Notes: a model not told the origin generated them from the letters alone. Shown: positions 51,867-61,451, counted from the stretch's first letter. The stretch is DNA of 64,000 bases from Butyrivibrio proteoclasticus (GCF_900115735.1 NZ_FOXO01000003.1:62001-126000), one strand, 5' to 3'. A program made the numbers and translations.

Positions 51867-53377
51867 TTTGACCCTACACAAATAAGCGGAATTCTCACAA
51901 CAAACGTTGTACCCTCTCCAAGAGTACTCTTAACATCTATTGAACCTCTGTGCATGAGTACCGCATTTCTGGCAATGGAAAGTCCAAGGCCTGTACCGCC
52001 AATTTCCCTTGATCGTGACTTATCAACTCTATAAAATCTCTCATAAATATGATCCAGGCTATCTTTCGGGATACCAATTCCAGTATCAATTACCTTAATT
52101 GAAAAATACTGATGATCCGCATCAAGTTCAACCTTAACAGTACCGTTTTCTTTGTTATACTTTATAGCATTTTCAACCAGATTCATGATCACAAGTGATA
52201 TTTTCACCTCATCAATCTCGGCAGTAATTGCTCTGTTGCTCTCAAGCGTAAGATCAATATTGTGTTTTCTTGCAATAGGGCGCATTCTCTTTAGAACTAC
52301 TTCTGTAAGATTCACAACATCAACTGATGTTATAGAAAGTCCCGATGCCTTTTTGTCCATCTTAACAAGCGCCAGAAGGTCGTTTATTATCTTATCCTCT
52401 CTGTCAATCTCTTCACCTATATCCGTCATGAATTCCCTATATACTTCATTGGGAACGTCTTCTTGAGCCAAAAGGGAATCAGCCAAAACCTTGATAGAGG
52501 TTATCGGTGTCTTAAGTTCATGTGACACGTTGGATACAAATTCCTGTCGCGAATCATCAAGAACCTTCATACGCCTCAAAAGGGCATTGAACGCATTGAT
52601 TATCTGCTCAGTCTCCAGGTAGTTAGGCCCGACTACAGGTTTATCTGTGTAGCCCGCTTTAACGTCATTGATAGCAGCTGTAATTCTGTCGAAAGGCTTA
52701 AGCAGTGCGTATGAAACCAGTGCTGAGAACACTAGAATTATGGTTACAATAAGCGTTTCAAGAGTTGTTGCACGTCTGCTTAAGATTTCTAGCGTATTGG
52801 CAATAGTTTCAGTTGATACACTCGTCAAAAGAACTCCTCTGACAACTTCATTGGAATTTCCTGCCACCGCTATATCACCCTCTTCAATAAGTTCAGTTGT
52901 TACTATAGGAGTGATCATTTCAATATAACCATTCGAACTGTCATATTTTGACAAAGTTCCCCTTGATCCTGTCTTTAGACAATTAACAACCTCTTCGGAA
53001 ATAATGGTTTTTCCCTGACTGATATTATATGTATCCTTTACAACCTTTAAATCATCATTGATAACCATTACACGGCCATCATAAAGGTTAGCAATCATAT
53101 CAAGTTCTGCATTAATAACTTCTGAAGAAGTATCCTGCAGATAATTATAAGTAATAAGATGATTGGCAAGAATACGCAACTGCGTCTGAACTTCCGTTGA
53201 TTTAACGTTGACAGCACGATCTTCATAGCTCTGTAATATCAGGGCATGCATAACTAAACAAGAAAGCAATCCCGTAATAGAAACCACTATGAAAAATCGC
53301 ACTCTTAGACTCTTGAAAATATTTCTTATATTGAGCTGAATAGCTATATCTCTTACTTTAGACAAAAAAAGACTCAT
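51863..53377 (-). CDS. Membrane sensor histidine kinase (WalK/MtrB-like)
   Basis: A 504-residue sensor kinase. Two membrane helices (about 28-50 and 205-226) enclose an extracytoplasmic domain of about 155 residues. Then come HAMP (about 227-275), HisKA with His286 in SNVSHELKTPITS, and HATPase_c with NLVENAIKYN, DTGIGIPKD and GTGLGLSI. It phosphorylates the response regulator encoded 13 bases upstream. It lacks an evident PAS domain, unlike WalK. No clear ribosome site precedes the ATG. Confidence 0.92.
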   Translation of the reverse strand: MSLFLSKVRDIAIQLNIRNIFKSLRVRFFIVVSITGLLSCLVMHALILQSYEDRAVNVKSTEVQTQLRILANHLITYNYLQDTSSEVINAELDMIANLYDGRVMVINDDLKVVKDTYNISQGKTIISEEVVNCLKTGSRGTLSKYDSSNGYIEMITPIVTTELIEEGDIAVAGNSNEVVRGVLLTSVSTETIANTLEILSRRATTLETLIVTIILVFSALVSYALLKPFDRITAAINDVKAGYTDKPVVGPNYLETEQIINAFNALLRRMKVLDDSRQEFVSNVSHELKTPITSIKVLADSLLAQEDVPNEVYREFMTDIGEEIDREDKIINDLLALVKMDKKASGLSITSVDVVNLTEVVLKRMRPIARKHNIDLTLESNRAITAEIDEVKISLVIMNLVENAIKYNKENGTVKVELDADHQYFSIKVIDTGIGIPKDSLDHIYERFYRVDKSRSREIGGTGLGLSIARNAVLMHRGSIDVKSTLGEGTTFVVRIPLICVGSK

Positions 53378-53390
53378 ACTTTTATTTTAA

Positions 53391-54071
53391 TCATCCTTGA
53401 AAATAGTAGCCACTGCCCCATTTTGTTCGTACATATCTTGGTTCACTCGGGTTACTCTCAAGTTTTTCACGAAGTCTTCTGATATGAACATCGACAGTTC
53501 TCTCATCCCCCGGATAGTCAGTTCCCCATATGGTATGCAAAAGTTCTTCTCTTGAGTATACCCTTCCGGCATTAGAAGCAAGGTGTTCCAAAAGTTCATA
53601 CTCCCTACTGGTAACATTTATTTCTCTATCTTTCACAAAAACTCTTCTGTAAGCTTCGTTGAGTTTAAGATCTCCAAATGTCAAAGTCTTTTCAGGTGTC
53701 ACTGTCCTACCGGTTCTTCTGATGATTGCCTTAATCCTAGCCTTCACTTCAAGAATATTGAAAGGCTTGGTCATATAGTCATCTGCACCATATTCAAGAC
53801 CAAGAATCTTATCCATATCATCACCCTTTGCTGTAAGCATGATGATAGGAACATTTGAAAATTCCCTGATCTGCTGGCATACTTCAAAGCCCGTAAGTCC
53901 GGGAAGCATCACATCAAGTAGAATAATGTCATATGTATTAGTCCTTGCCATCTCAAGAGCTGTCTGGCCATCATAAGCACAGTCACAAACTATATCATCC
54001 TGTTCCAGACTAAACTTAATACCTTTAACTATTGCTTTTTCATCATCTACTACAAGTGCTTTCTTACTCAT
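53391..54071 (-). CDS. OmpR-family response regulator (WalR/MtrA-like)
   Basis: A 226-residue response regulator with a receiver domain (phosphorylation at Asp53, acidic pair Asp9/Asp10, Lys103 region ADDYMTKPFN) and a C-terminal winged-helix DNA-binding domain (about 130-226, GDERTVDVHIRRLREKLE and YVRTKWGSGYYF). It pairs with the kinase downstream. GGAG lies five bases before the ATG. The control target is not visible; genes for GerMN and ComEC follow in the same transcript. Confidence 0.94.
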   Translation of the reverse strand: MSKKALVVDDEKAIVKGIKFSLEQDDIVCDCAYDGQTALEMARTNTYDIILLDVMLPGLTGFEVCQQIREFSNVPIIMLTAKGDDMDKILGLEYGADDYMTKPFNILEVKARIKAIIRRTGRTVTPEKTLTFGDLKLNEAYRRVFVKDREINVTSREYELLEHLASNAGRVYSREELLHTIWGTDYPGDERTVDVHIRRLREKLESNPSEPRYVRTKWGSGYYFQG

Positions 54072-54094
54072 TACTTCTCCGCTTTCTAAAACTG

Positions 54095-54712
54095 TTAAAC
54101 TGTTATATATTCCTTTATTTTAGAAAAAAGTTTATCCTTAATGCCTGACACCTTCATAATATCTTCGATGCAGGCAAAATACCCACTTTGCTCCCGGTAT
54201 TCAACAATCTTACCGGCAACTTTCTCCCCAATTCCAGGAATAGTTTTTAGTTCCTCCTTTGTGGCTTTGTTAATATTAATAAGCCCATTGCTGCCTGATT
54301 CACCAGTGATATCCGTACTATCTGCAACAAGGCCATTTTTAACTTCGTCTTTAGTTGGAATCATGAGTTTGGTGCCATCCTCGACTTTGGCTGCAAGATT
54401 GATATAAGTATCATCTGCGCCATCGGCGAAACCACCTGCTGCCTTTACTGCATCATCTGCTCTCGAAACAGCCGGTAATTCATAAACACCAGGACAAATA
54501 ACTGCACCACATACATACACTACAATATTCGGATGCTCCTCAAAAGCAGTTGCAGTGTCATCCCCCGTGCTACAATTTTCATCAGAAATATCTTCAGACC
54601 CCTCATCATCTATAGTATCATTAAGAACTATATCCGAATCATATCTGGCATTTGTACACCCAGCCAGAATAATAGCCATAGTGCAACAAAATAGAAATAT
54701 AAACTTGCGCAT
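54095..54712 (-). CDS. comEA: ComEA-like DNA-binding lipoprotein
   Basis: A 205-residue protein with a lipoprotein signal (lipobox LAGC near residue 19), an SLBB domain (about 68-130, VYVCGAVICPGVYELP) and a helix-hairpin-helix at the C-terminus (about 145-205, ININKATKEELKTIPGIGEKVAGKIVEYR). The layout is that of ComEA, which binds DNA at the cell surface for uptake by ComEC. Its anchor is a lipid rather than the usual membrane helix. AGGAGG precedes the ATG, and a promoter lies upstream. Confidence 0.88.
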   Translation of the reverse strand: MRKFIFLFCCTMAIILAGCTNARYDSDIVLNDTIDDEGSEDISDENCSTGDDTATAFEEHPNIVVYVCGAVICPGVYELPAVSRADDAVKAAGGFADGADDTYINLAAKVEDGTKLMIPTKDEVKNGLVADSTDITGESGSNGLININKATKEELKTIPGIGEKVAGKIVEYREQSGYFACIEDIMKVSGIKDKLFSKIKEYITV

Positions 54713-54748
54713 GTTTTCCTCCTAAGAGGAACCCCGCCATGCTTTTTT

Positions 54749-54777
54749 ATTCTAGTCGATTAAAAAAAATAACGCAA
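54749..54777 (-). promoter_or_regulatory. Candidate promoter of comEA
   Basis: TTGCGT (54777-54772) and TAGAAT (54754-54749) are 17 bases apart on the minus strand, about 40 bases before the comEA start. Confidence 0.45.
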
Positions 54778-54790
54778 GCATAAACAAAAA

Positions 54791-56281
54791 TTAATCACTT
54801 TCTTCTGTAAGTCCGTCTGTGACATCCAAATCTGTCGGATCAGGAAGGGTATCTTCCTCAAAATCCGTACCGGTAACCTGAGTCATGATATTCTCAGATA
54901 CATTTTTCAACGTAGAATTACAATCATCTCCGTTCCAGATCTTGGTAAATGCAATCTCAAGTTCCATCCACAAATTACTTGTCTCAATAGTTTTAGGCAT
55001 AGGTACTGAATCTGCATATACTTCAGTGAATGTATCAAGATTTTTGTCCCCATAATTAACACCGAAATGAGCAGCAGGCTTTCCGCCGAGTTTGTATATA
55101 TCTCCGGAATTATCATTTAAAAGATATTTGGCAAAAGAATTAGCTTCTGTAGGATGCTCAGTGTATCCGTTAACAACTATGCAGTCAGTAACTGACATAG
55201 TTATTGTCTTGTAATCTGAAGTTATATCAGGGATGTCAGCAACCTCAAAATCATATTCGCATTCACCGGAAGCTTTTGCTGCTTCTATCTTAGAAAGGAT
55301 ATCAGTAGTAGCAACAGTAAATACTATCTTGCCGTCAATAAAATCCTGAACAATCTGGTCATAATCAATTTCCTTTGCATCAATGGCAAAGAACTGATTG
55401 AGTTGCTGATATATCTTCATGCAACTGATGGTATCTGAATTATAAATATCTATGAGACTTACATCATCTCCTGCCTTACCACCTACATTCATGTAGTTTC
55501 CAACAAAGAAATAGTTATAAAAAATATCAGTAACATCCCATTTAAATACTGCTTCAACCTGATCAGGAGCATTATAGCTCTGAGCAAATTTCAAAATATC
55601 TGCAATAGTATGTGGAATTTTTTCCTCAACTCCTGCCTGAACCTCTTTATCTGAAATAGTTGATTTCTCATTGCTGTCTTCCTCTGTTGAAGCATCGGCT
55701 GAGCTGTCTGTAGCCGCATTTTCTTCTGCTTCCACACCTTCTGCCATGTCAATCTCAGCCTGAAGCTCTTCTCTTACCATGTTCTCAAGGTAAGTCTTGT
55801 TATAGACCAAAGAACTTGTCTCGTAATAGAAAGGATAAGCAATCAGCCTTCCATTATAAGTAACGGAATTAACTGCAGATGCAGGAAATGTCTCCTCATC
55901 CAAAAAATCAGCTCCGTTGTCAATCTCAAGAGCAAGTCCTGCCAAATAGGCCTTTTCAAGAGAATCATTTGTTATTATATAAAGATCAGGATAATTATCA
56001 TCTTCAAGAGAAGCCTTATTGATAGCTTCTAGATACTCAAGACCTGATACAAGTACAGGCTCGATACGCACTCTGCTGCGTGATTCAGAATAAGCAACCG
56101 CTTTATTCTGAAGATATGGAGTAAGCGCATCGTCCGTGTACCATATTCTTACAGTTGTCTTGTTCAGGTTAAAAAGAGAATAATCCTCAAACACGCTCTG
56201 CTTGGACTGCGCGTAAAGAATCGTACCAGATAACATACAAAGTATTAAAACAATAGAAAAAACTTTAACTCTTAATCTCAT
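54791..56281 (-). CDS. Extracellular solute-binding protein, orphan (family 1-like)
   Basis: A 496-residue protein with an N-terminal signal or anchor (about 4-25, lacking a lipobox Cys) followed by a family 1-like binding fold (TVRIWYTDD near 40, YPDLYIITND near 85, NGRLIAYPFYYETSSLVYNKTYL near 140). A Glu/Ala/Ser/Asp-rich insert (about 165-200) is unlike the rest. There is no permease or ATPase adjacent. The ATG at 56281 overlaps the argD stop (ATGA), so it is translationally coupled to the arginine operon. Length and insert are unusual. It may bind a sugar, peptide or amino acid. Confidence 0.8.
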   Translation of the reverse strand: MRLRVKVFSIVLILCMLSGTILYAQSKQSVFEDYSLFNLNKTTVRIWYTDDALTPYLQNKAVAYSESRSRVRIEPVLVSGLEYLEAINKASLEDDNYPDLYIITNDSLEKAYLAGLALEIDNGADFLDEETFPASAVNSVTYNGRLIAYPFYYETSSLVYNKTYLENMVREELQAEIDMAEGVEAEENAATDSSADASTEEDSNEKSTISDKEVQAGVEEKIPHTIADILKFAQSYNAPDQVEAVFKWDVTDIFYNYFFVGNYMNVGGKAGDDVSLIDIYNSDTISCMKIYQQLNQFFAIDAKEIDYDQIVQDFIDGKIVFTVATTDILSKIEAAKASGECEYDFEVADIPDITSDYKTITMSVTDCIVVNGYTEHPTEANSFAKYLLNDNSGDIYKLGGKPAAHFGVNYGDKNLDTFTEVYADSVPMPKTIETSNLWMELEIAFTKIWNGDDCNSTLKNVSENIMTQVTGTDFEEDTLPDPTDLDVTDGLTEESD

Positions 56282-57477
56282 AAACTCCTCAGACATGAAT
56301 CAAGTATACCTATCATGTCATCTACATTTTCCTTGGTTATAACAAGAGGAGGTACAAAACGAATAATATTCGATCCTGCATTTATCAAAATAAGACCATT
56401 TTCAAGTGCCTTATTGATAACTTCTGCAACAGGTCTGTCAAAAACAAGCCCCTGCATAAGTCCCATTCCTCTTCTGCACTGAATGAAGTCATAGCGCTCT
56501 ACGAGCTCATCTAAGCGCTTCTCCAGATAAGGAGCCACCTCATTCACATTCTCTATTATATTGTCCTGCTTAAATAAATCAAGTACTTTACCGACTGCAG
56601 CGCATGCAAAAGGATTACCGCCGTAAGTAGTACCATGGTCGCCTGCTACGAGGGAATTAGCCCCTACTTTTTCAGTCATAAGAAACGCTCCTACCGGTAC
56701 TCCGCACCCAAGAGCCTTTGCAGTTGTCATTATGTCAGGCTTTATACCGTATTTCTGCCATGCAAACATATTTCCTGTCCTTCCCATGCCGCACTGTATC
56801 TCATCAAGGATAAGAAGGATATCTTTTTCATCACAAAGTTCCCTTATCTTTGTGAGGAATTCCTCTGTTGCCGGATATATTCCGCCCTCTCCCTGTACTG
56901 TTTCAAGAATTATTGCGCAAGTCTTACCATTAACCTGTGAAAGAACGCTTTCAAAGTCATTAAGATCAGCAAACTTTATATTTCCGATCATAGGCTCAAA
57001 AGCCTCTCTGTAGTGAGGATTTCCAGTTACTGAAAGTGCTCCGAAAGTCCTGCCATGGAAAGAATGGTTCATAGCAATTATCTCATGATCAGTTTTTCCA
57101 TCCTTTAAAAATGCATACTTTCTGGCAGCCTTAAGTGCGCCTTCAACTGCTTCTGCGCCGCTGTTTGTAAAAAAGACTCTATCCATTTTAGAGACTTCTT
57201 TTAGCTTCTTTGCAGCTTCTATAGCCGGCACATTATAGTAATAATTGGATGTATGGAGAACCTTATCAATCTGAGCTTTTAATGTGTCATTGTATTCCTT
57301 GTTATTGTAACCAAGGGCAAAAACAGCAATACCTGCCACAAAATCAAGGTACTTTTTTCCATCGATATCATATAGATAGACTCCATCGCCCTTTTCAAGG
57401 ACAATCTGATATCTGTTATATGTATGAAGCAGTGCTTTCTCAGCCTCTTCGATATATGATTTCATCATTTCGCTCAT
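56278..57477 (-). CDS. argD: Acetylornithine aminotransferase
   Basis: A 399-residue class III PLP aminotransferase converting N-acetylglutamate semialdehyde to N-acetylornithine. The PLP lysine is Lys254 in MTTAKALGCG; the substrate site shows FTNSGAEAVEGALKAARK (103-120) and ILDEIQCGMGRTG (223-235). It is the fifth gene of the argC-GNAT-argJ-argB-argD operon. GGGAGAA lies before the ATG. The stop overlaps the following binding-protein start. Confidence 0.95.
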   Translation of the reverse strand: MSEMMKSYIEEAEKALLHTYNRYQIVLEKGDGVYLYDIDGKKYLDFVAGIAVFALGYNNKEYNDTLKAQIDKVLHTSNYYYNVPAIEAAKKLKEVSKMDRVFFTNSGAEAVEGALKAARKYAFLKDGKTDHEIIAMNHSFHGRTFGALSVTGNPHYREAFEPMIGNIKFADLNDFESVLSQVNGKTCAIILETVQGEGGIYPATEEFLTKIRELCDEKDILLILDEIQCGMGRTGNMFAWQKYGIKPDIMTTAKALGCGVPVGAFLMTEKVGANSLVAGDHGTTYGGNPFACAAVGKVLDLFKQDNIIENVNEVAPYLEKRLDELVERYDFIQCRRGMGLMQGLVFDRPVAEVINKALENGLILINAGSNIIRFVPPLVITKENVDDMIGILDSCLRSL

Positions 57478-57524
57478 AGCTTAAGTTCTCCCTTATTATT
57501 ATGTTTTTTAACTGCTGCCACTTC

Positions 57525-58397
57525 TTAGTCAGCTGTAAACATCGTTCCAACGCCCTTATTGGTAAATATTTCCAAAAGAAGGCAATGTGCTATTCTTCCA
57601 TCCAGAATATGGACACTGTTAACGCCCTGTCTTATGGCATCTGTGCAGTTATTAAGTTTTGGAAGCATTCCTCCGCCTATATTTCCACCGGCAATAAGTG
57701 CATCTGCCTCCGAGCATGTAAGCCTTGACAGGAACGATGAAGGATCGTTTATATCTTTATATACGCCCTCTATATCAGTCAAAAATGCGAGTTTATCTGC
57801 ACCAACAGCCTTTGCAATAGCACATGCCGCATCATCCGCGTTTATATTATATGTATCAAAGTTGTCATCAAATCCAACAGGTGCGATGACAGGAAGATAC
57901 TCATTATCAATAAGGTCAAATAATACCTTGGGATCAACCTTATCGATTTCACCAACAAAGCCAATATCCTTGCCATCTGAATATTTCTTTTTAACATGCA
58001 AAAGTCCTGAATCTTTTCCGCTTATTCCAATAGCCTTAACTCCAAGCTCCTGAACCATTGTAACCAGCTGCTTATTAACTCTGCCAAGGACCATCTCGGC
58101 TATTTCCATAGTCTCTGCATCAGTCACTCTAAGTCCGTTTACGAACCGGGCTTCTTTTCCCACTTTTGAAACCCAGGAACTGATGGCCTTTCCACCGCCA
58201 TGTACAATGATCGGTTTAAGTCCTACAAGCTTTAAAAGAGTAACATCTGTTATTACACTCTTTTGAAGTTCTTCGTTACTCATGGCACTACCGCCATATT
58301 TTACAACGATGATCTTCTTATTAAATTTCTGAATATATGGAAGGGCCTCAACCAGTACTTCTGCTTTTTTTAATACGCTTTCCATATCCTTATCCAT
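57525..58397 (-). CDS. argB: Acetylglutamate kinase
   Basis: A 290-residue kinase phosphorylating N-acetylglutamate. [12 protein letters not shown] (about 30-41), [12 protein letters not shown] near 63, and the C-terminal [29 protein letters not shown] are the standard motifs. The N-terminal extra helix present suggests the arginine-inhibited hexameric form. It lies 12 bases downstream of argJ in the arginine operon. Confidence 0.96.
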   Translation of the reverse strand: MDKDMESVLKKAEVLVEALPYIQKFNKKIIVVKYGGSAMSNEELQKSVITDVTLLKLVGLKPIIVHGGGKAISSWVSKVGKEARFVNGLRVTDAETMEIAEMVLGRVNKQLVTMVQELGVKAIGISGKDSGLLHVKKKYSDGKDIGFVGEIDKVDPKVLFDLIDNEYLPVIAPVGFDDNFDTYNINADDAACAIAKAVGADKLAFLTDIEGVYKDINDPSSFLSRLTCSEADALIAGGNIGGGMLPKLNNCTDAIRQGVNSVHILDGRIAHCLLLEIFTNKGVGTMFTAD

Positions 58398-58409
58398 AGT
58401 AAGTCCTCC

Positions 58410-59633
58410 TTATGACCTGTAATCAGCATTGATCTTCACATAATCATATGTAAGATCGCATCCCCAAGCTGTTGCTGACTCATTACCTTCATGCATGTTG
58501 ACAAGTACGGTTACAGCATCAGCCTTCATGATCTGAAGTGCCTTATCTTCATCAAAATCAAGTGGTGTTCCCATATGAAATACTTCTATCTTGCCATTTA
58601 CACTTTCAAAGAAAAGTTCCACATCGTTCTGATCAAAGATTGCGCCGGAATATCCCATGGCACAAAGAAATCTTCCAAAATTAGCATCGCAGCCGTAGAT
58701 AGCTGCTTTTGAAAGATTTGATCCAACAATTGCTCTTGAAAGAGTTCTTGCGTCAGCTTTACTTTTTGCATTTATAACCTTTGCTTCAAAAAGCTTTGTT
58801 GCTCCCTCTCCATCTGAAGCCATTCTCTTTGCCAGATATGTGCAGACATATGAAAGAGCTTCTTTAAATGTTTCATAGTTATTATCTTTAATGCTGATGC
58901 AGTCATTGCCTGCAATACCATTTGCCATGCATAAAAGAGTATCATTCGTAGATGTATCACCATCAACTGTTATCATATTAAAAGTGTCTGCTACAACGTC
59001 TTTTACTGCTTCTTGAAGCAAGGATTTCTCAATATTTAAATCAGTTGACAGAAAAGCAAGCATCGTGCACATATTAGGATGGATCATTCCGGAGCCCTTG
59101 CTCATACCTCCAAGAGTGATTTCTTTTCCATCAATATCAAAGGTTACGGCAATCTCTTTATTAACCGTATCAGTTGTCATAATAGCCTTTGATGCTGCTG
59201 TTCCAGCTTCAATACTCTCATCAAGGCTTTCGCTCATCTTAGATACGCCAAGTGTTATCTTATCTACAGGAAGCTGCATCCCAATTACACCGGTAGATGC
59301 AACGCCAACAGATGTATGATCTACTCCAAGGCTCTTTTCCACTGCTTTAGCAACTGCCTCACAGGCATCAAAGCCCTCTTTTCCTGTGCATGCATTGGCT
59401 ATCCCTGAATTGATTACAACTGCCTGCATGGCATTTCCTGATTCAACTATTTTTTTATCCCATTGAACGCATGCTGCCTTAACCACATTAGAAGTAAAGG
59501 TCCCGGCACACACACATGGCACTGTAGAATAAATAAGCGCCATATCAGTCCTGTCTTTATATTTGATACCTGCTTCACAACTTGCTGCTTTAAATCCTTT
59601 AGCTGCTGTAATGCCACCTGTTATCTCTTTCAT
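58410..59633 (-). CDS. argJ: Bifunctional ornithine acetyltransferase/N-acetylglutamate synthase
   Basis: A 407-residue ArgJ which recycles the acetyl group from acetylornithine to glutamate; it may also use acetyl-CoA. The self-cleaving nucleophile Thr190 is in KGSGMIHPNMCTMLAF; here the residue before it is Cys instead of the usual Ala. Cleavage would give alpha and beta chains. The presence of ArgJ and absence of argA/argE in the window fit a cyclic pathway. It follows the GNAT gene after a hairpin. Confidence 0.95.
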   Translation of the reverse strand: MKEITGGITAAKGFKAASCEAGIKYKDRTDMALIYSTVPCVCAGTFTSNVVKAACVQWDKKIVESGNAMQAVVINSGIANACTGKEGFDACEAVAKAVEKSLGVDHTSVGVASTGVIGMQLPVDKITLGVSKMSESLDESIEAGTAASKAIMTTDTVNKEIAVTFDIDGKEITLGGMSKGSGMIHPNMCTMLAFLSTDLNIEKSLLQEAVKDVVADTFNMITVDGDTSTNDTLLCMANGIAGNDCISIKDNNYETFKEALSYVCTYLAKRMASDGEGATKLFEAKVINAKSKADARTLSRAIVGSNLSKAAIYGCDANFGRFLCAMGYSGAIFDQNDVELFFESVNGKIEVFHMGTPLDFDEDKALQIMKADAVTVLVNMHEGNESATAWGCDLTYDYVKINADYRS

Positions 59634-59692
59634 ATATCTGTCTCCACCTCTAATAACGATATTTTATTATCTGACTATATCTGGTCGGATGC

Positions 59693-59733
59693 GGATACCG
59701 TAACCGACCAAAATACGGTCGCTAACGGTAACC
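59693..59733 (-). repeat. Hairpin between the GNAT gene and argJ
   Basis: A 17-bp imperfect stem (GGATACCGTAACCGACC with GGTCGCTAACGGTAACC, three mismatches) around seven bases, without a T run. It lies in the arginine operon and could affect message stability or partial termination. Confidence 0.45.
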
Positions 59734-59736
59734 AGC

Positions 59737-60180
59737 TCATTTATTAAAAATAGTCAGATTATCTTCATTTAAAGCAAAATCGTAATAATTAAGATCTGTT
59801 CTTAGTGTCCATCCCATTTTCTGCCAGAACTTATTTCCAACTGTATTCGTAACAAAAGCATTCAGGCATACCTTGTTGATCTTTTCCTTTTTTAACTGTT
59901 CACAGCAAAATTCCACCATTTTTTTGCCGATTCCGTGCATTCTGTATTTCTCACTTACACATACATGATAGAGACAAGCCCTTCTTCCATCATGTCCGCA
60001 TAAAATAGCACCGACTATCTTTCCATCCTCCACATCAACTGCACTTGTAGTGGGATTTCTTTTTAAAAACATCTCTACGCCTTCTTTAGTATCGTCAATT
60101 GAACGGATTCCAAAACCATGTATCGACATCCAGAGCGCGTATACTTCATCATAATCATCAATTGTCATTGTACGAACCAT
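59737..60180 (-). CDS. GNAT family N-acetyltransferase
   Basis: A 147-residue GNAT protein. The acetyl-CoA binding segment CVSEKYRMHGIGKKMVEF (about 74-91) and the N-terminal MVRTMTIDDYDEVYALW are typical. Start taken at the ATG at 60180 with GGTGA upstream; an in-frame ATG at 60216 lies within argC and lacks a site. It sits between argC and argJ, so a role linked to acetylated arginine intermediates (for example N-acetylglutamate synthase of the short type) is possible, but its substrate is not known. Confidence 0.8.
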   Translation of the reverse strand: MVRTMTIDDYDEVYALWMSIHGFGIRSIDDTKEGVEMFLKRNPTTSAVDVEDGKIVGAILCGHDGRRACLYHVCVSEKYRMHGIGKKMVEFCCEQLKKEKINKVCLNAFVTNTVGNKFWQKMGWTLRTDLNYYDFALNEDNLTIFNK

Positions 60181-60203
60181 AGTTTCACCAACTTTTCTTT
60201 TTA

Positions 60204-61256
60204 TTAAGGGAAGCATGGAACAATCTCAAGTCCCATACTCTCTTTAAGTCCAAAGGCAATATTCATATTCTGAACTGCCTGTCCTGCAGCACCCTTTACA
60301 AGATTGTCGATGGCACCCATCATGATAATTCTTCCGGTGCGCTCATCGATTTTAAATCCAATATCAACATAATTACTACATTCAACCCATCTTGTTTCAG
60401 GATATACCCCCTCATCAAGAAGTCTGATAAAGTATTCATCCTTGTAATACTTTTCATAGGCTGCTCTTATGTCTGACTCGTTCGGAAGCTTGCCATCCTT
60501 TTTGACTAAAGTTGCATACTCCGTCGCAAGTATTCCTCTGTTCATAGGAACAAGGTGTGGCGTGAAATTTATCACCATTTCTTTTCCCGCAGCGTATCCG
60601 AGCTGTTCCTCGATTTCAGGTGTATGTCTGTGAGTAGCCACGCCATATGGTTTGCAGCTCTCATTAACTTCACAATAAAGATTGGCTACTTTCGCGCCTC
60701 TTCCTGCCCCCGAGACACCGCTTAGCGCGTCCACGATCAAAGTATCCGGCTCAATAAGTCCTTCTTTAATAAGAGGATATGCCGTGAGAATCGAACATGT
60801 TGTATAACATCCGGGATTTGCTATAAGTCTTGCATTTTTGATCTTATCCCTGTTTATTTCACAAAGACCATATACAGCTTCTTTTATAAATTCCGGAGCC
60901 TTATGCTCAATCTTGTACCATTTTTCATAAACCGATACATCTTTTAATCTGAAATCTGCTGAAAGATCAATTATCTTCACCTTATTTAGAATAGTTTCAT
61001 TAACAAGTGACGCACAAAGCCCCTGTGGAGTTGCTGTAAAAATAACATCTACCTCATCTGAAAGCTTATCCATGTTGTCATCCATGCATTTTGCATCTAT
61101 CAATTTAAAAAGGTTTCCATATATACTACTGTACTTCTCATCTATATAGCTTCTGGATCCATACCAAACGACTTCTGCTTCAGGATGTCCCTGCAATAAT
61201 CTTACAATTTCTGCACCCGCATAACCTGTGGCACCAATGATTCCTACTTTTATCAT
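60204..61256 (-). CDS. argC: N-acetyl-gamma-glutamyl-phosphate reductase
   Basis: A 350-residue NADPH-dependent reductase, step three of arginine synthesis. The NADP loop VGIIGATGYAGAE (4-16) and catalytic Cys150 in ANPGCYTTC are present, with GVSGAGRGAK later. The ATG at 61256 with AGGAGG eight bases upstream is preferred to an in-frame ATG at 61313 that precedes the ribosome site. It is the first gene of the arginine operon, divergent to argG. Confidence 0.96.
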   Translation of the reverse strand: MIKVGIIGATGYAGAEIVRLLQGHPEAEVVWYGSRSYIDEKYSSIYGNLFKLIDAKCMDDNMDKLSDEVDVIFTATPQGLCASLVNETILNKVKIIDLSADFRLKDVSVYEKWYKIEHKAPEFIKEAVYGLCEINRDKIKNARLIANPGCYTTCSILTAYPLIKEGLIEPDTLIVDALSGVSGAGRGAKVANLYCEVNESCKPYGVATHRHTPEIEEQLGYAAGKEMVINFTPHLVPMNRGILATEYATLVKKDGKLPNESDIRAAYEKYYKDEYFIRLLDEGVYPETRWVECSNYVDIGFKIDERTGRIIMMGAIDNLVKGAAGQAVQNMNIAFGLKESMGLEIVPCFP

Positions 61257-61284
61257 TTTTTGAAACCTCCTATGAACTTTTTTC

Positions 61285-61313
61285 AGTATACGACCTATAA
61301 AAAAAATATGCAA
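61285..61313 (-). promoter_or_regulatory. Promoter of the argC operon
   Basis: TTGCAT (61313-61308), 17 bases, TATACT (61290-61285) on the minus strand, about 30 bases before the argC start. Confidence 0.7.
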
Positions 61314-61321
61314 TAATCAAA

Positions 61322-61367
61322 ATAAATATTTATGCATATTTTTGAACTTTTATAAATAATTATACAT
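61322..61367. promoter_or_regulatory. Candidate ArgR boxes between argC and argG
   Basis: ATAAATATTTATGCAT (61322-61337) and TATAAATAATTATACAT (61351-61367) are AT-rich imperfect palindromes resembling ARG boxes (T-G-N-A-T-A-A-T-T-A-T-N-C-A type). They lie between the two divergent promoters, 29 bases apart, so one bound ArgR hexamer could repress both directions. Confidence 0.5.
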
Positions 61368-61373
61368 TTTGGG

Positions 61374-61402
61374 TTGCATTTTGTGTATAAAGAGTTTATA
61401 TT
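61374..61402 (+). promoter_or_regulatory. Promoter of argG
   Basis: TTGCAT (61374-61379), 17 bases, TATATT (61397-61402). It has the same -35 as the argC promoter on the other strand, consistent with shared regulation. Confidence 0.65.
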
Positions 61403-61451
61403 GTAATAAAATAAATTCGAGAAAACATAAAGAAAGACGAGGAGAGAAAAA

